Source: Ilyonectria destructans
Taxonomy: Eukaryota; Ascomycota; Sordariomycetes; Hypocreales; Nectriaceae
Length of the DNA: 64,000 bases
Assembly (NCBI GenBank): GCA_020740775.1
Contig: JAHEWK010000008.1
Coordinates: 1,488,001-1,552,000, forward strand
Direction of reading: 5' to 3'
Shown: positions 35,495-48,036 of the stretch, in pieces
Layout of the letters: every line of letters begins with the position of its first letter
How positions within the stretch are numbered: the stretch's first letter is position 1
Program-made: the position numbers and the translations under genes
Notes under the pieces: model-generated
Seen by the model: only the letters and a program-made list of their open reading frames with translations
The model's database searches: none
What the model was told of the DNA's origin: nothing

Positions 35495-38400
35495 TCATGC
35501 TCCAAGATCGTAGTAGATGCAGGTACCCGATCGGAAGTTGTAAAGGAAAGAGTGTCGCGTGCCACTCTTCTTCTCGTACTTGTACCGCCACGTATCCAGC
35601 TGGTCGTGTATCTCCCGCACGTACTTCTTTTCAGATGTCGTCACCGAGTGCTCGACTTGGCGCCATCCCTCAGGTTCCGACAAGGCCGTTTCTCGGATGA
35701 GGTCCATCACCTGATCTGTCGTCTCAATCGCTAAGATTGGGCCATCCAAGAATGACCGCACCAGACTGGCGGAGCTGGTTTGTGCCTGTTCCACCACAGT
35801 TCGTCGGTTGAACTTCTTGCTCCGCGTCTGAGCTATGAGGACTCGGACATCTTGTTCGGGGTCCTTATCGCTGGCGCCCGCTTCGGCTTGCGGAGTAATA
35901 CCTCGGAGCCTGGCCATGGCCCTGGAGTCGCGTTCTCGGATTTCGCCACGGAGCCATGAGAATAGCTGTGTCGTCGGGATATCCACATCCTGCACGTCCT
36001 TTCTCCCCATTGTCTTGATCTTCAGGATCGAGTCTTGCTTGATAATGATAATCCACGAGTAAGCCTCATCACGGTGTTTTGACAACAGGTCTTCTGGAGA
36101 CCTTGCATCCTTGGCCATCTCGGCGCTAATATCGTGAGACCAGAGTAACTGCAATAACTCGACTCCAGATGATCGCAAGAGGGCTGCATCAAAGCTCGCA
36201 ACCAAAACGTCACACTAGGCCATTCAATCAGCTGCCGGTCTCCATGAGTGTTAAGAAAAGACAGTAGGACTTACTCGTCGAGCGTTGAACATTCCACTTG
36301 GATCGTCCTCCACCCTCTTGAGGAATGACTTCCCACCAGATTTAGGCATCCTGGCCAGCCGCTCCCAGGCAAGACTGAACCCAACAGCATGCCTCTCGCT
36401 AAACTGTCCTCCGATCTTAGGCCGCTGCTCCTTGATAAGGTGGTCATACCGGCCACCGGCTGCGAAGACGTCCTTGACTTTCTTGTCATACAGGCACGAA
36501 AAGAGGATTCCTCCCATGTAGAACCCTTCCTTTAAGCTGTTTAGGGGGTTGACGTAGATCTTAGTCCCAACTCCCAGCCGTTTGGAATACTCTGCGACTT
36601 CTTTGAGATGTGCTATCGTCGGCGATGCGCGTTGATACATGTCACTGCCCTCAAATATTGTCTTCAGCTTCGAAAAGGTCTTGTTCGGAGTGTCTATTCC
36701 ATCATTAGTCGAGTTCCAGTGTAAAAAGTTGCCATGGTTCATAAAGCCACCCATGAGTCACAAACCTCGGAAATCAAATCGCTGTAGTTCGTCAACGCTG
36801 GTTGCTGAAACGCCGACAGCCGACGACCGCAGTTCGATTCTAATCTTCTGCCAGGTGTAGTTGTGGATGTTCAGTTTGCTCAGCACATCTGCAGTGGCTC
36901 GTCTGCAGGCAGACTCGATACCGCAGTGTTCGAAGATGAGTTGCAGTAGATCTGAATGCCCAAGATGAAAGCACATGGCTGATGATGATACGGCCGGGAA
37001 ACTGTGAATGATTTCGTCCATCACCTTCAGTACTTCGGCTTCCTTCAACGCCAGATCCAACGTGTCCGTGGTAACTATATCAAAGTCAACCTCTCCAAAC
37101 ATTTGAGGCTGACCGGTGTCCTGCTTGTCTCGGAAGACGTTGCCAAAGGTAAAGGTTCGCTCTATGACTGGCCCATTGGCCTGCTTGGACATCATCCTGG
37201 CATTTCCCATTGTCAAATCATAGGGCAGCTGAAGAACTGACCCATTCTGATCCAAAAGTTGAACAACATTGTCTCCATAGTGGGATGATCGGGGATAGAT
37301 GCAGTTCCTGGGGCACTCGATAGCTCCGTGGTGCCGGAAGATCGAGACGAGCGCCTTCTTGACGATGCCTTGATTCAGTAGCTCAGTAGCGCTTGGACTC
37401 GTTGCAAACATGTCCCATGCGAAGTTCTTTGTTGGTTCCATTGGCTTCGCAAAGAGGGTGGAAAGCATCTTGCGGTAGTAGGGAGAACTTGGGTCCGCTA
37501 GTCCAGCCAGAGTGCGCCGAATTGTCTCGCTCTCCATCTGAACTGGGAGTTTTCCGCTCTTGAGAAGCTCTGAACTGGATGGCCGCTCTTTGGGGTTGTG
37601 GTTGACGAGAGAGAACACAATCTCTGTTTGAACCTTTGTGGCAGGCCTGAAATCAGAAGGAAGTACTGGCTGGGGCCTTCGGAGCTGTCCGAGAACATCG
37701 GCCTTTTGCATGCCTATCATCGGGATGTAGCACATTTCGAAGAAGATGATGCCGAGCGAGTACATCTGATTATAAAGGTCAGAAACGGAACTGCACATAA
37801 CGGCAACAGGGGAACTCACATCAACTTTCGTGCTGTACATGCCGTTGACGGCGGATCTCACTTCAGGAGCAGAATAGTAAGCAGTGCCAATGCTTCGTGT
37901 CATGTCGTCCGTCTCGAGACTGTTTCCAGCAGCTCTGTCTACTGAGAACTGCCCGCTGGTGGCGAGACCAAAGTCGCCAATCTTGACGTTGTCAATACCA
38001 TCGGAGCTGCTGCTAATGAAGATGTTCTCTGGCTTCAAGTCGCGATGAACGATACTAAGCCCGTGGATATGGGCCATGCCTTCCAAAATCTGGCGGAACA
38101 ATCGCCAAATCTCTGTCGTATTCTTATGCAAGCCTCGGGCAATAAGATCTCGCAAGGTCTGAATATTTTGTTAAAACTTGATTACTACATTTCGATAAAA
38201 ATGCGACTTACCCGCTTTTCACAGTACTCCATAGAGATGTAAAGTATTGTTCGATAGGACCGTTGGTATCGAAGTCGTCGCTGAATCGCGCCATGTCTTT
38301 CTTTCTCAGGAGAAAGGGCACGGCCGACAGCCACATCGTCAATATCAGAGGACTCTTCATCTTCTGTTTCGTCGTCTTCATCCTCATCTTCTTCATCAGA

Positions 38401-40609
38401 ATCGTCATATTCGAATTCCACATGGGCATTCGAGGACATGAAGTCCAGACCTCCAGTACTGGTAGCAAATTGGATATCAACACCGGCGGATCCAGTCCCC
38501 CGAGTATCTTCAGTAAAGTAGTCGGTCGAGGTGTCATCCTCAGTGTCCGTCAGGTCGGGGATTTCTTCGACCCATGTGTTGTAGTATCGAACCACAGCTG
38601 GATGACTGAGCTGAGATAGCAGACGGACCTCCTTCAGGATTTCAGTGAGACTAGCCTGTGAACGTTGGGTAATCTTTTTGATGGCGTAAATTTGACCATC
38701 CAGCTTCTTCCGTGCCTTGACAACCTCCCCAAAACCGCCCTTTCCAAGTCGGCCTTCCTCGACGAAATCCTCAGTGTATCGAGACAAAGTGTGGCCTCTG
38801 GCATTTGAATCGCGCCTTAATCTTTGTGGGAGTACCTGCAAGGAGGTCAAGGATGGACTGCTTGACAAGACAGCAGACGCATCATCAAAGAGCACTGGCG
38901 CGTCAGTAGCCAGGAACTCGCTTGAGCCCAGTTCGAAAGCTCGGGGTCTCTTCTGCTTATCCTCCTTGAAGAATCTACTAACCAACTCTTGCAGCGAGTG
39001 TGATAGCGTGAATGACTCCATCAGGTTCTTAGGTGAGGAGTAGGTGCGCAGAACATCAAGGCCAAAAATCATCTGCACAAATACCACACCAAAGTCCCAG
39101 ATATCGGTTTTGTATGTGTACTGAGGCTTTGATGCCCCTGCTATCTCTGGAGGTAGCCAATATGCGGACTTTGCACTGTTCAATCCCGGAAGGCCTTGCT
39201 TCTGTGTGCTGATGATGTGAAGTTCCCGCTGATACCAGGAATCGGAGATCTTGGGAATAATTTCACCTGTAGGCTCACGGAATAGCAAGATGTTTCCGGG
39301 ATGAATATCTTGATGAGCAATGTTCTTGTTGTGAAGAAAGCTTAGCGCATCTAGTAAGTCCCGTGTCCAAGACCGCACTTTGCCAACCTCAATGTGACCC
39401 GCAAGCTCCAAGAGTTCCTCCAAGGGTCCCTTTTCAGCCAAAGGAGTCATGACGCTCACTGTCCATGTATTCAAGACTGTCGGATCAGTGACAAGCCCAC
39501 TCTGAACTTTAAAATCTAGAATCTCGACAAGGTGCCTGTGTTGCACCTTTTTCACTGTCTTGAGATCTTGTAGGCGAGACTCGACACTCTGTAGCTGCTT
39601 CTTGAACTCCTTGGAATCCTTCCCACTGGAGCGTAGAACAGTTTCCTTGAGCGCCAGCGTCATGCTACCTTGGCCGTTGGCGAGAACTGGTCGAACGGTG
39701 TACACGATCGAGACGGGACCCTGGCGTGGATCACATTTCCCGGCAACGGATTTGAAAGTGACGATGTCGCCCGACTTGTCGGTAGTGTTGCAGAACTGAT
39801 CAAAATCTATGACTTCGGTATCGGTACTGGTGCTGGCCGTGGGCTGTTGGGGTTGACTCCCGTTGGGGCGGCGCTTAGACTCCTTGGCCTTTTGGCGTTG
39901 GCGATCGAGCTGCTGTTGAAGCATTTCAGCTATGACCCTCTCCTCTTCTTTTGTCTCTTCAATCTTCTTCTGGTCTGCCGCCTTCTTCTCCTCCTGTGCC
40001 CGCTTCGCCAAGGACGCTTCGTGTCGCTCCCGTTCTTCCTCGAGGGAAGGGAGGTACTTTCCGTTTGCCTTGGCTTGCGCAGCGTCCTCGAGGATATCCC
40101 GGATCCCTTCGACAATCTTGTCGATCATTTCCTGTTCATCTTGGGCAAAGATCTTAGGTTGGGTCTCGATGAACTTTTGGATCTTGAACTGGGTAACCTC
40201 CCTAAGGTCAATGTCCTTTATTACAAGAACGGGCGGGGTCTTTGGGTATGTCGCAGTCATAGTAAAGCTCAGCGTGACGGCGAAGTCCTCATCGCTCGAA
40301 GCTTTTATTCGGATATCGAAGGATGGTTCTGTTCTCTACGGATCATGAGTTTCCATGTGGGACGAAAGCAACGACAGGGGGCGTCATGGGATACCCTACC
40401 TTCCAGGCGCTGTGGGCCCCAGTGTGCATGACGAAGTCCTCGCCATAGATGGCCTCGAGTGCGACAAGTTCATTCTGCTGAAGCTCGTGGTATTCAATCT
40501 TGGTGTTGACCTCCGGGCTCGCGGCGGGCTGCAGGCCCGGGAAGCTTGACTCATCGTTCTTTTTGGGGTTCAAGGGCGTCTTCCATTGCCCAGGTGCGTT
40601 CCACGCCAT
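35495..40609 (-). CDS. GCN2: eIF2alpha kinase Gcn2 (general amino acid control)
   Basis: Gcn2 senses uncharged tRNA and phosphorylates eIF2alpha. The 1603-residue protein has every expected domain. An RWD domain (about 40-160; ELVALEAIYGEDF) binds Gcn1, and a charged linker follows. The pseudokinase (about 270-560) has HQDIHPGNILL in place of HRD. The kinase (about 590-1000) has GKGGFGEVVKA, AIKKI, HRDLKPENIF (Asp 818) and DFGLA, with a large acidic insert before HRD. A HisRS-like region (about 945-1355) and a C-terminal ribosome/dimer domain complete it. Exons are 40400-40609, 38212-40335, 37820-38158, 36766-37765, 36275-36693 and 35495-36214. Introns are 64, 53, 54, 72 and 60 nt. The 54-nt intron is in frame, so unspliced reading is possible there, but it would insert 18 residues into the kinase. 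It is divergent from the Cut12-like gene. Confidence 0.97.
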
Positions 40610-41226
40610 GGTTGCGCGAGACCGAGGAAAGAGTCACAGCCTAGGCCGTGACGCTTTACAGGGAAGAGGCCATGGTGGCGGCGATATCGATTTATTGGTG
40701 ACGGGTTGGTATGTATGATCCAGATGCTCCAGGCAAGGGGATGAAAGGTTCGACTTGTGACGTCGCTGGCGATGGCGGGGTAGTTTATAGGCTCCGACTG
40801 AACCTGTCTGACCCGAAAGGCGGTGTCATCAGCTCACTGACCACTGTACAGACAGGCCTGGAGTAGCGGCTGCAGCGGGGATGCAGGGCCAGGCCAGGGG
40901 TTCATGGGCTGCCCGCGTGCTAAAGTTGTTGAATTTTTAGCCAATAGGTGCCCTGGACCGCTGGAGCCTCAGTGGCAGCTGCTGCACGGATGCCCGACCC
41001 GGCACCAGCAAGATCAGCCAACCCACTTCAGCTGCCGGGATCCACTCTTTGTCTACGGCGGCAGCTGAAAGTAAACAAATCAACCCTCACCCGCCCACTT
41101 GCCAACGCAGCAACTCTCGATTGCCACCTTCGATGTTGCTCGTTCGTCGCCCGTGATTGCGGAAGCGGAAGCTCTGATCTCGACTGTACGGATAGCGAAC
41201 TGTGTGAATACCTCACTTCGTCTACC
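40610..41226. other. Divergent promoter region of GCN2 and the Cut12-like gene
   Basis: This 617-bp region holds both promoters. I see a TGACGTC (CRE/ATF-like) site at about 40758 and an AGCCAATAGG CCAAT-box at about 40939. These are single matches with no proven role. Confidence 0.5.
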
Positions 41227-43313
41227 ATGTTGGGGTGGATGTTGCGACGCGGCGAAGACGCGCCAGACGCGGTTGGAGACGGAGGTAGGATTATGATGCT
41301 TGATTGCTTTGAGCTGTCGCGCAAGGATGAGGCTAAACTTCTCAAACAGACACCACCCAGATCGACCAGCCCGACACTCCTGCACCCGTCTTTGCCGCAA
41401 GAGCCTTCAAAAGCGCCATCTTTGGGACGCCGGCGCGACACAATGAGCAGCCCCAGACGAGACCAACAACAGACGAGATAAACACGAGGACCGAACTTGA
41501 TTCAAAGACACCTCAGCGGCCCCAGGGTATCTTGCTCACGCCAGGAACGGGAACGTCACGGAGGAAGCGCGTATCTTTTGGACAAGATGTTGGAAAGAAG
41601 ACAAACGGCCCCTTGGCTGGGAAAGCCACCGAAGGACATCAGCGCACACGCCTGAACGAGGCTCTGGAAAAGGCTTCTCAACAGGGAGTCAAGTCGGCGG
41701 CTCAGAAGGCCGCGACGCGACGAACCCAGGATGACAAGTCTGACGACGAATGGGAGGAAGCCGACGACGAGGATGTCTGCCAAGACATCACTGTTGACCT
41801 CAATGAACCGCACTCCCAGTCCGGAAAATACTGGAAGGAGGAATTCGAAAAATACCACCAGGATGCCAAGGCAGAGATGGAGAAATTGCTAAAGTATAAG
41901 CAACTGGCAAAATCCTATGCCAAACAAAAGGATGCCGAAGCCATTGAGCTCGCCGAGATGCTGAAGGACGAGCAGCAAAAGGTCATCGCAATGGAGAAGC
42001 AGATTGCCGAGGGCGCTTCCAAGATGGTATCGAAGCGAGGTGACAGCTCCCGCGAAACCTCTCCTGAGCTGCTCTCCACCCTCACGAAGCAGACGGCATT
42101 GGCCGTTCAGTACCGGACCCGTGTGCAGGAACTGGAAGACCAACTCGAAGATTTCCTGCAGGACAGGGAAGCCGATGCGGATTCTGAGACCAAAGGCCGA
42201 AGGCGACGTCTGTTAACATCACCCCGAACACAGAAAACGCTTCTCGAGACGCAACGGGAGCTTCGCAGAGCTCGCAACCAAGTAAAGGAACTGGGTGAGC
42301 TTCGGGATGAGGTTTCAAATCTGAAGTCTCAGCTCCGGGTTGCCGAGAAACGAGCCACCAAGGTGGAGACGCACGGCAAGACGGATGATGATGCTCCTCC
42401 CGAAGGCAGCAGAGCGCAGGAACTGCGAACCCAACTTCGTGAAGCAAAGGAAGACTCCAAGAAGAAGGATGAGGAGCTCCGAAAGCTTAAGAAGGAGTTT
42501 GAGACGTTTCGACAGGACACAAAGACTCGCGAGGAGGATACCAAGGGAGTGCTGGCTCGCGCCCATAACAAGATTTCGGATCTTAAGAAGGAGATCAGAA
42601 CCCTCAAAGTCTCTGGCGCGGAACCTGCGGCGCGACCGAAGAGTTGGCATCCTCAGACCGAGCTGGATCTTACACATGACCCGGCTTTGAACCAGACCAC
42701 GAATGGTGTTGCGCGTAGGAGCTTCGACTTGAAGGATCTCCAAGACGATTCTATGGAGTTGAAAATCCCCGCTGGCAATGGTCGAACACTACGAGAAAAG
42801 TTCCACGACGACGCGGTTCCCAGGGTCACTCAATCGGACCTTGGAGCAAGGCCAGCCTCAACTCTTGTCGAGCGACCGAATCTCGTGCCGCCTAGGTGGC
42901 AGCCGTTTGTTCCTCGATCGCCGCGAAACAGGGCCTACCTCGGCGAAGAAATCACGAAAAACATTCAGAACGGAGGGGCTACCTCGGTAGCTACGAAACC
43001 CAAGGAAATCGAAGCACCAGATCTACCGTCCCTGGCTAAGACGATTGCTCGATCAGGCCGGAGCCGATCAGCGGACAAGGGCGAGGCCAAAGTTGATCTT
43101 CTACAGGATCGCTTTGCGCGCCTTGGAGGACCAGATGCGAACGATAGTGTGTTTGCAGGAAACCCATCCAAGAGCACGCTCCCGCCAGAGCGCAGGGCCG
43201 CTGCTATTGCGCGGATCGAGCAGAGGATGGCGGAGAAGAAGCGAGCACAGAAGCAGAAGGGTCAGGATAAGGAGAACGTGCGACCATCAAGAGGACGCGC
43301 TTTACTGGGATGA
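41227..43313 (+). CDS. Cut12-like spindle pole body-associated protein
   Basis: The 673-residue protein contains GILLTPGTGTSRRKRVSFGQDV (about residues 79-100), the signature of fungal Cut12-domain proteins. In fission yeast these link the spindle pole body to Plo1/Cdc25 control of mitotic entry. Long heptad-rich segments (EEFEKYHQDAKAEMEKLLKY and later Glu/Lys-rich stretches to about residue 420) predict coiled coil. A basic, disordered C terminus ends ENVRPSRGRALLG. Exons are 41227-41284 and 41350-43313, with a 65-nt intron (GTAGGA donor). The short first exon encodes MLGWMLRRGEDAPDAVGDG, a plausible conserved start. Confidence 0.85.
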
Positions 43314-43560
43314 AGATTTTTACGGAGTGAGGTGTTGAATGGAAACGAGGAGAACGGGGATAATTTGTATTTCTAACGGCCGTTCAGGTTGGATTTGATT
43401 GTCTGGCATTGGCATGGTGTTGGGTCTCCTTTTTAGCATACGGAGTAGTCCGTATGGATATTGATTTGCACGAGGCTTTATCTCTCTATCTCTAATCTGG
43501 AGCTTATCTGCATCTGCCCTGTGAACCCCCCAACCTCAACACCGCAATCCATGGCTCCCA

Positions 43561-44462
43561 ATGGCGTCACTGCATCTTGGCTCGGATCCTGTCAATGAAA
43601 TCCAAGATGAGATCTTAGAGCTGGAGCGGCGGCTGCAAGATGCCAAGCAGCGTCTGAGAACGGCGCAGCCACAGCAGCCACCCACGAGCGGTCCCGGCCG
43701 TGAGTCTCATCCCATGCCTCGGTGAACAAACAGCTCACCACATCTCTAGCTCACCTCGCCGGCACAACGCACTTCTTGCTGCTGCTCTCGGACTCGGCGC
43801 TGCCTCTCGGCTCCTTCGCATTCAGCAGCGGCCTCGAGTCGTACCTCGCGCACAACCGGCGCGGCGCCACCTTCGCCTCCTTCTTGTCGTCGTCGCTGTC
43901 GTCCTTCGCCGCCACCACGCTGCCGTTCGTGCTCGCCGCGCACCGCGACCCCGCGGCCCTGGCGGCCCTGGACGACCAGCTCGATGCCGCGATCGTCTGC
44001 ACCGTTGGCCGCCGCGCCAGTGTCGCCCAGGGCCGCGCGCTGCTGAGCATCTGGGAGCGCTCGTTCCGTGCGAGCCAGCCCGACGTTGACGAGCAGGTGC
44101 TGCGGGACTTTGCGGCGCTGTTGAGGGAGGAGAGCAAGCGTGACGTGCCTCTTGTGTCGGCTCATCTTGGGCCGCTCTTTGGGGCCATCTGCGCCATCGT
44201 CGGGCTGGGCTTGCGGCAGACGGCGTACGTTTTCATGCTGAGCCATGTCAAGGCCTTGATCTCAGCGGCCGTCAGGGCGAGCGTGTTTGGACCGTACCAG
44301 GCGCAAAAGGTACTGGCGGGACAGCACGTTCAGAGCATGATTGACGACATGATTGACCGGGAATGGACTACGCCGGTGGAAGAGGCTGGGCAGACGGTGC
44401 CGGTCATGGACTTATGGATTGGACGGCACGAGACGCTATACTCGAGGATCTTCAACAGCTGA
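43561..44462 (+). CDS. ureF: Urease accessory protein UreF
   Basis: UreF works with UreD and UreG to load nickel into urease. The 283-residue protein has LLLLSDSALPLGSFAFSSGLESYL, the family hallmark, then FVLAAHRDPAALAALDD, SVAQGRALLSIW and AHLGPLFGAICAIVGLGL. It ends in QAQKVLAGQHVQSMIDDMIDREW. An N-terminal extension (EIQDEILELERRLQDAKQRL) looks like a short coiled coil, not part of the core fold. Exons are 43561-43699 and 43750-44462, with a 50-nt intron (GTGAGT donor). Another ATG at 43551 is in a different frame, so 43561 is used. The stop codon is 71 bp from that of convergent CWC2. Confidence 0.93.
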
Positions 44463-44533
44463 GCGTGCTGTCCGTGTGGTATCATTAATGTACAGTAAAT
44501 GTCTAAGTATTCCTAAAACGAAACGCCTCACCC

Positions 44534-45786
44534 CTATTCATCGTCGCTGTCGCTATCGTAGGCAACCAGCGGTCCTGAGGAGACCGCCTTGGGTTTTGAT
44601 GCTACCGCAACCTTGGCCTTGTTTAGAGCCGCGAGCGTGCTGCCCGAGAAGATGCCGCCCGTCTCCTGCTGTGGCTGCTCTGTATGTGCTGGAGCCTCGC
44701 CAGCCTGACCATTCTCAATCATTGGCCGCTCCTGATATTCGACCTCGAAGCCCTCCCGCCCAAGGGGATTCACAGCGTTGGCTCCTCGGGCAAAGTGGAC
44801 CTCGTCGGGAGCCTCGTAGCCTTCAAGACCGTAGGTGCTCTCAAGCTTCCTTCGCTTGCGCGACTCTGGGTCCTTGCCCTCGATCTCGGCGACAAACTCG
44901 GCAGGGAGGGCCCTTCGAATAGCTTCGGCAGCCTGCTCCTCGATTCTGCGCGCCTCTCGCGCTTGTGCCATGGGGTTGGGGTCGGCGGTTGCCCATCTGA
45001 CGTTCAACACCTCCTCGTGGTCGAGAGACTGGTGAGCCATTGCTTCCTTGGCGAATTGCGCGTTCGCTTCGTTTGTGTACGTGATGAATGCTACACCTCG
45101 GGTGTTGAGAACGCGAACTAGTTTCAAGGTTAGCACTGGGTCAACAGTTCGGCTGGGACATGGAACTTACTGCGCTCGACCTGCCCCCATTCCGCAAAGT
45201 GGCGCGCCACAACCTCTTCAATATCATCGGTGACGTGTATCCTTCCCACATAAACGGTCCTGTTCTGGCGCATAAAACTTCCGACACCGCCCATGTCGTC
45301 TCGGTAGTCGGAGAACTTGTCGCGACCGAAGCAGTCTACGTTGGGGTTAAAGAGATCGAAAGTCCCCGGCAAGCGGTGGAGGTATTGGCAGTCCTGGCCC
45401 TTGGCGCAGATGCCACGCGAAAAGGCGATACAGAAGTAGCTCCCAGTGACCTGGTCACCTCTGGTGTATCCGCTGTCCTTGGCGACGTTGCAGCGACCCT
45501 TGGCTTTCGTTTGGGACAGATACTTGTCTTCTCGATCGCCGCCGGACCACTTGTTGTACCACAGGTTGTATGTGACTCCAGTTTGGGGTGGGGGCTCGGA
45601 ATTGAGGAAGTCAGGGTCGACCTGAGCTCGCGCCGGTCGCTTCTTCTTGCGGATGATTTTCTTGATGACCTTCTTCCCAGTTGGCGCCGCAACCTCGGTG
45701 CTGGTGTTTGTTGTGGCCAGCGCCATCTCCTGGTCCTCCTGGACAGCGACCGGCGCCGTCTCAACCTGTTCCGCTGTGTCGGCCAT
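44534..45786 (-). CDS. CWC2: Pre-mRNA splicing factor Cwc2
   Basis: Cwc2 is an RNA-binding NineTeen-complex protein that contacts U6 and the pre-mRNA at the spliceosome active site. The 399-residue product has the Torus domain with a CCCH finger at C119, C127, C133 and H137 (C-x7-C-x5-C-x3-H; FCIAFSRGICAKGQDCQYLH). An RRM follows (NRTVYVGRIH as RNP2, RGVAFITYTNEANAQFAKEAM as RNP1). The C terminus is lower in conservation and ends in an acidic DSDSDDE. Exons are 45171-45786 and 44534-45117, with a 53-nt intron splitting the RRM between VER and IRVLNTRG. The ATG precedes a typical acidic, variable N terminus. Confidence 0.94.
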
Positions 45787-46124
45787 CGTTCGTTCGTAAA
45801 GGGGGTGGTTGTGGCCGAGAAATTGAAGTGTGTGATGGCGACGCGACGACGTTGCTTTGGGAACCCTGGCGAAGATGATGCAAGGCTGTAAAAGTTTCTG
45901 GGGAGCCGAGTAGCGTGGCGAAAAGGGAAGGCGGTGAGTAAGCCATCCCGCGCTTGTGGGACACTGAGGAGAGATTCTGCCGCGCCTCGTCAGGTCCTCA
46001 CTCGCCCCACCTGGGAATCTTGGACTGAAGACCAAACATCGAGAATCGACTCGACGCCGCTTTTGTTCATTATTTTCGTGGGATTTTGTCTGGGGCGCGA
46101 CGGGCGCTTCCAACCAGCGGCATC
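45787..46124. other. Divergent promoter region of CWC2 and RBG1
   Basis: This 338-bp region serves two housekeeping genes transcribed away from each other. I see no TATA box and no further gene. Confidence 0.6.
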
Positions 46125-47713
46125 ATGGTGAACATTACAGAGAAGATCAAGGAGTTGGTTGTCCCCGGCTTTTGGTGGCGGGGCAGTTGCTGATTGCCCC
46201 TCAGGATTGAGGATGAGATGAAGAGGACTCAAAGTAAGTAGGCTTAACGCCGTCGCGGAGAGACAGAAGCCCTGGAGGATAGTCTAAACCGCTTTTATGA
46301 GGATATGGCATCTGTTGCGAGGGTTTCCGTCGTGCTCCTGGCAGCACGCGACCCATTGCCGTTCGGTAATGGGAATGAACAGGATTCACTCTCTTCGGAT
46401 GGGACACTCATTTGGTCACCGTTTGAGAATAACACTAATTTCTCTTAGAAAACAAGGCTACTGGTATGTGTGCGACGGATTATCTCAGCCAGATATCGAA
46501 CCATTGTTAACCTGTCTCAGAATATCATCTGGGTCTATTAAAAGGGTGAGTCGACTATCTCCTGAGACACGCTTCGCATGAGGAAAAGCAACGGGGCAAT
46601 CTCGTGGCTGTTGCTCGCATTTTTTGAGTGCTAACTGGTCTAGAAAACTTGCTCGACTACGAGCACAGCTTCTGGAGCCTGGTCCAGGATCGGGAGGTGG
46701 CGCCGGTGCAGGTTTCGACGTTAGTAAAAGTGGCGATGCTCGAATTTCCCTAGTCGGCTTTCCGTCCGTAGGAAAGTCGACTTTCCTATCCAAGGTGACC
46801 AAGACGAGGTCTGAAGTTGCCTCGTATTCCTTCACAACCCTGACAGCTATTCCCGGTGTGCTGGAGTACGGTGGTGCTGAAATCCAGCTGCTCGATCTTC
46901 CCGGTATCATCGAGGGTGCTTCCGAAGGAAAGGGCCGAGGACGGCAAGTCATCTCGGCGGCAAAAACCAGTGACTTGATTCTGATGGTCTTGGATGCAAC
47001 CAAGCGTGCTGAGCAGCGAGCCCTGCTGGAGGCCGAACTGGAAGCTGTCGGTATCCGACTAAACTGCGAGCCACCGTTAGTTCCCTTGTGCGGAACCCAC
47101 TTCACGTTGTGATGCTGACGAGAGTAGAAACATCTACCTGAAGATCAAAAAGGCCGGCGGCATGAAAATCACGTTCCAGTCGCCTCCCAAGAACCTGGAC
47201 GAGAAGATGCTGTACAACATCCTCCGCGACTACAAGATCCTCAACTGCGAAGTGCTGGTCCGTGACGAGGAGGCAACCGTCGACGAATTCATCGACGTCA
47301 TCATGAAGGACCACCGCAAATACATCAAGTGCCTCTACGTGTACAACAAGATCGATAGCGTCTCACTCGACTTCCTTGATAAGCTTGCGCGAGAGCCCCA
47401 TACCGTCGTCATGAGCTGCGAGCTCGACCTTGGCATTCAGGACGTGGTAGACAGGTGTTGGGAGGAGCTAAAGCTGATCCGTATCTACACGAAGCGAAAG
47501 GGTGTCGAGCCCAACTTTGGTGAGGCGCTGATTGTGCGGAGCAATAGCACCGTCGAGGACGTGTGCGATCGCATTCACAGGACCCTCAAGGATACCTTCA
47601 AGTATGCGCTGGTCTGGGGAGCGAGTGCGAGGCACATTCCTCAGAGAGTTGGTCTGGGACACCCGGTGGCGGACGAAGATGTTGTTTACATTGTCAGCGG
47701 TTGGCGAGCATAA
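46125..47713 (+). CDS. RBG1: Developmentally regulated GTPase Rbg1/DRG1
   Basis: This is a TRAFAC-class GTPase of 371 residues that associates with translating ribosomes. It has the G1 motif GFPSVGKST (71-79), a switch region with [17 protein letters not shown]3 DLPGIIEGA, and the DRG-specific helical insert. G4 is NKID in [10 protein letters not shown], and the C-terminal TGS domain reaches [10 protein letters not shown]. The gene is cut into six exons: 46125-46153 (29 nt), 46205-46233 (29 nt), 46449-46463 (15 nt), 46521-46545 (25 nt), 46644-47075 and 47128-47713. The four small exons together encode [22 protein letters not shown] and the following EYHLGLLKG, the invariant DRG N terminus. 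Donors at 46154 and 47076 are GTTGGT and GTTAGT. Confidence 0.93.
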
Positions 47714-48036
47714 CCGTGCTCTTTGTCTGAACATGTCAGGCAGGATGATGCGTGAAATAAAAGCAAAGGCAATGTCAAAGTCATCGAAGTCAGGTATCAA
47801 ATGGATAAATTCATAAAGTACGACACCACCCAAGAAACCAAAGTCCAGTCATCGCATCATGTCATTACAAGCCAACGATTTTCATATCCTGCACAACGAA
47901 CATGTCGTAAACCCTGCCGTGAACGCCGCCAGTCCGCCGGGCCCAAAGTTCCAGCAACGAAAACAAGTGCACCATAATGATTCAACAGGCCAAGCTGTAT
48001 CCGAAAGAGTGAGAAATCAATGAATGGTGTTCAGTC
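47714..48036. other. Intergenic region between convergent genes
   Basis: This is 323 bp of 3' flank for RBG1 and the Spo12-like gene. An AATAAA-like motif occurs at about 47755. No gene is seen. Confidence 0.6.

Noticed and set aside
37766..37819. Reading the GCN2 kinase without this 54-nt intron
   Set aside because: The frame stays open, but it would insert 18 residues in a conserved kinase region. Donor GTGAGT and acceptor TAATCAG are good splice sites.
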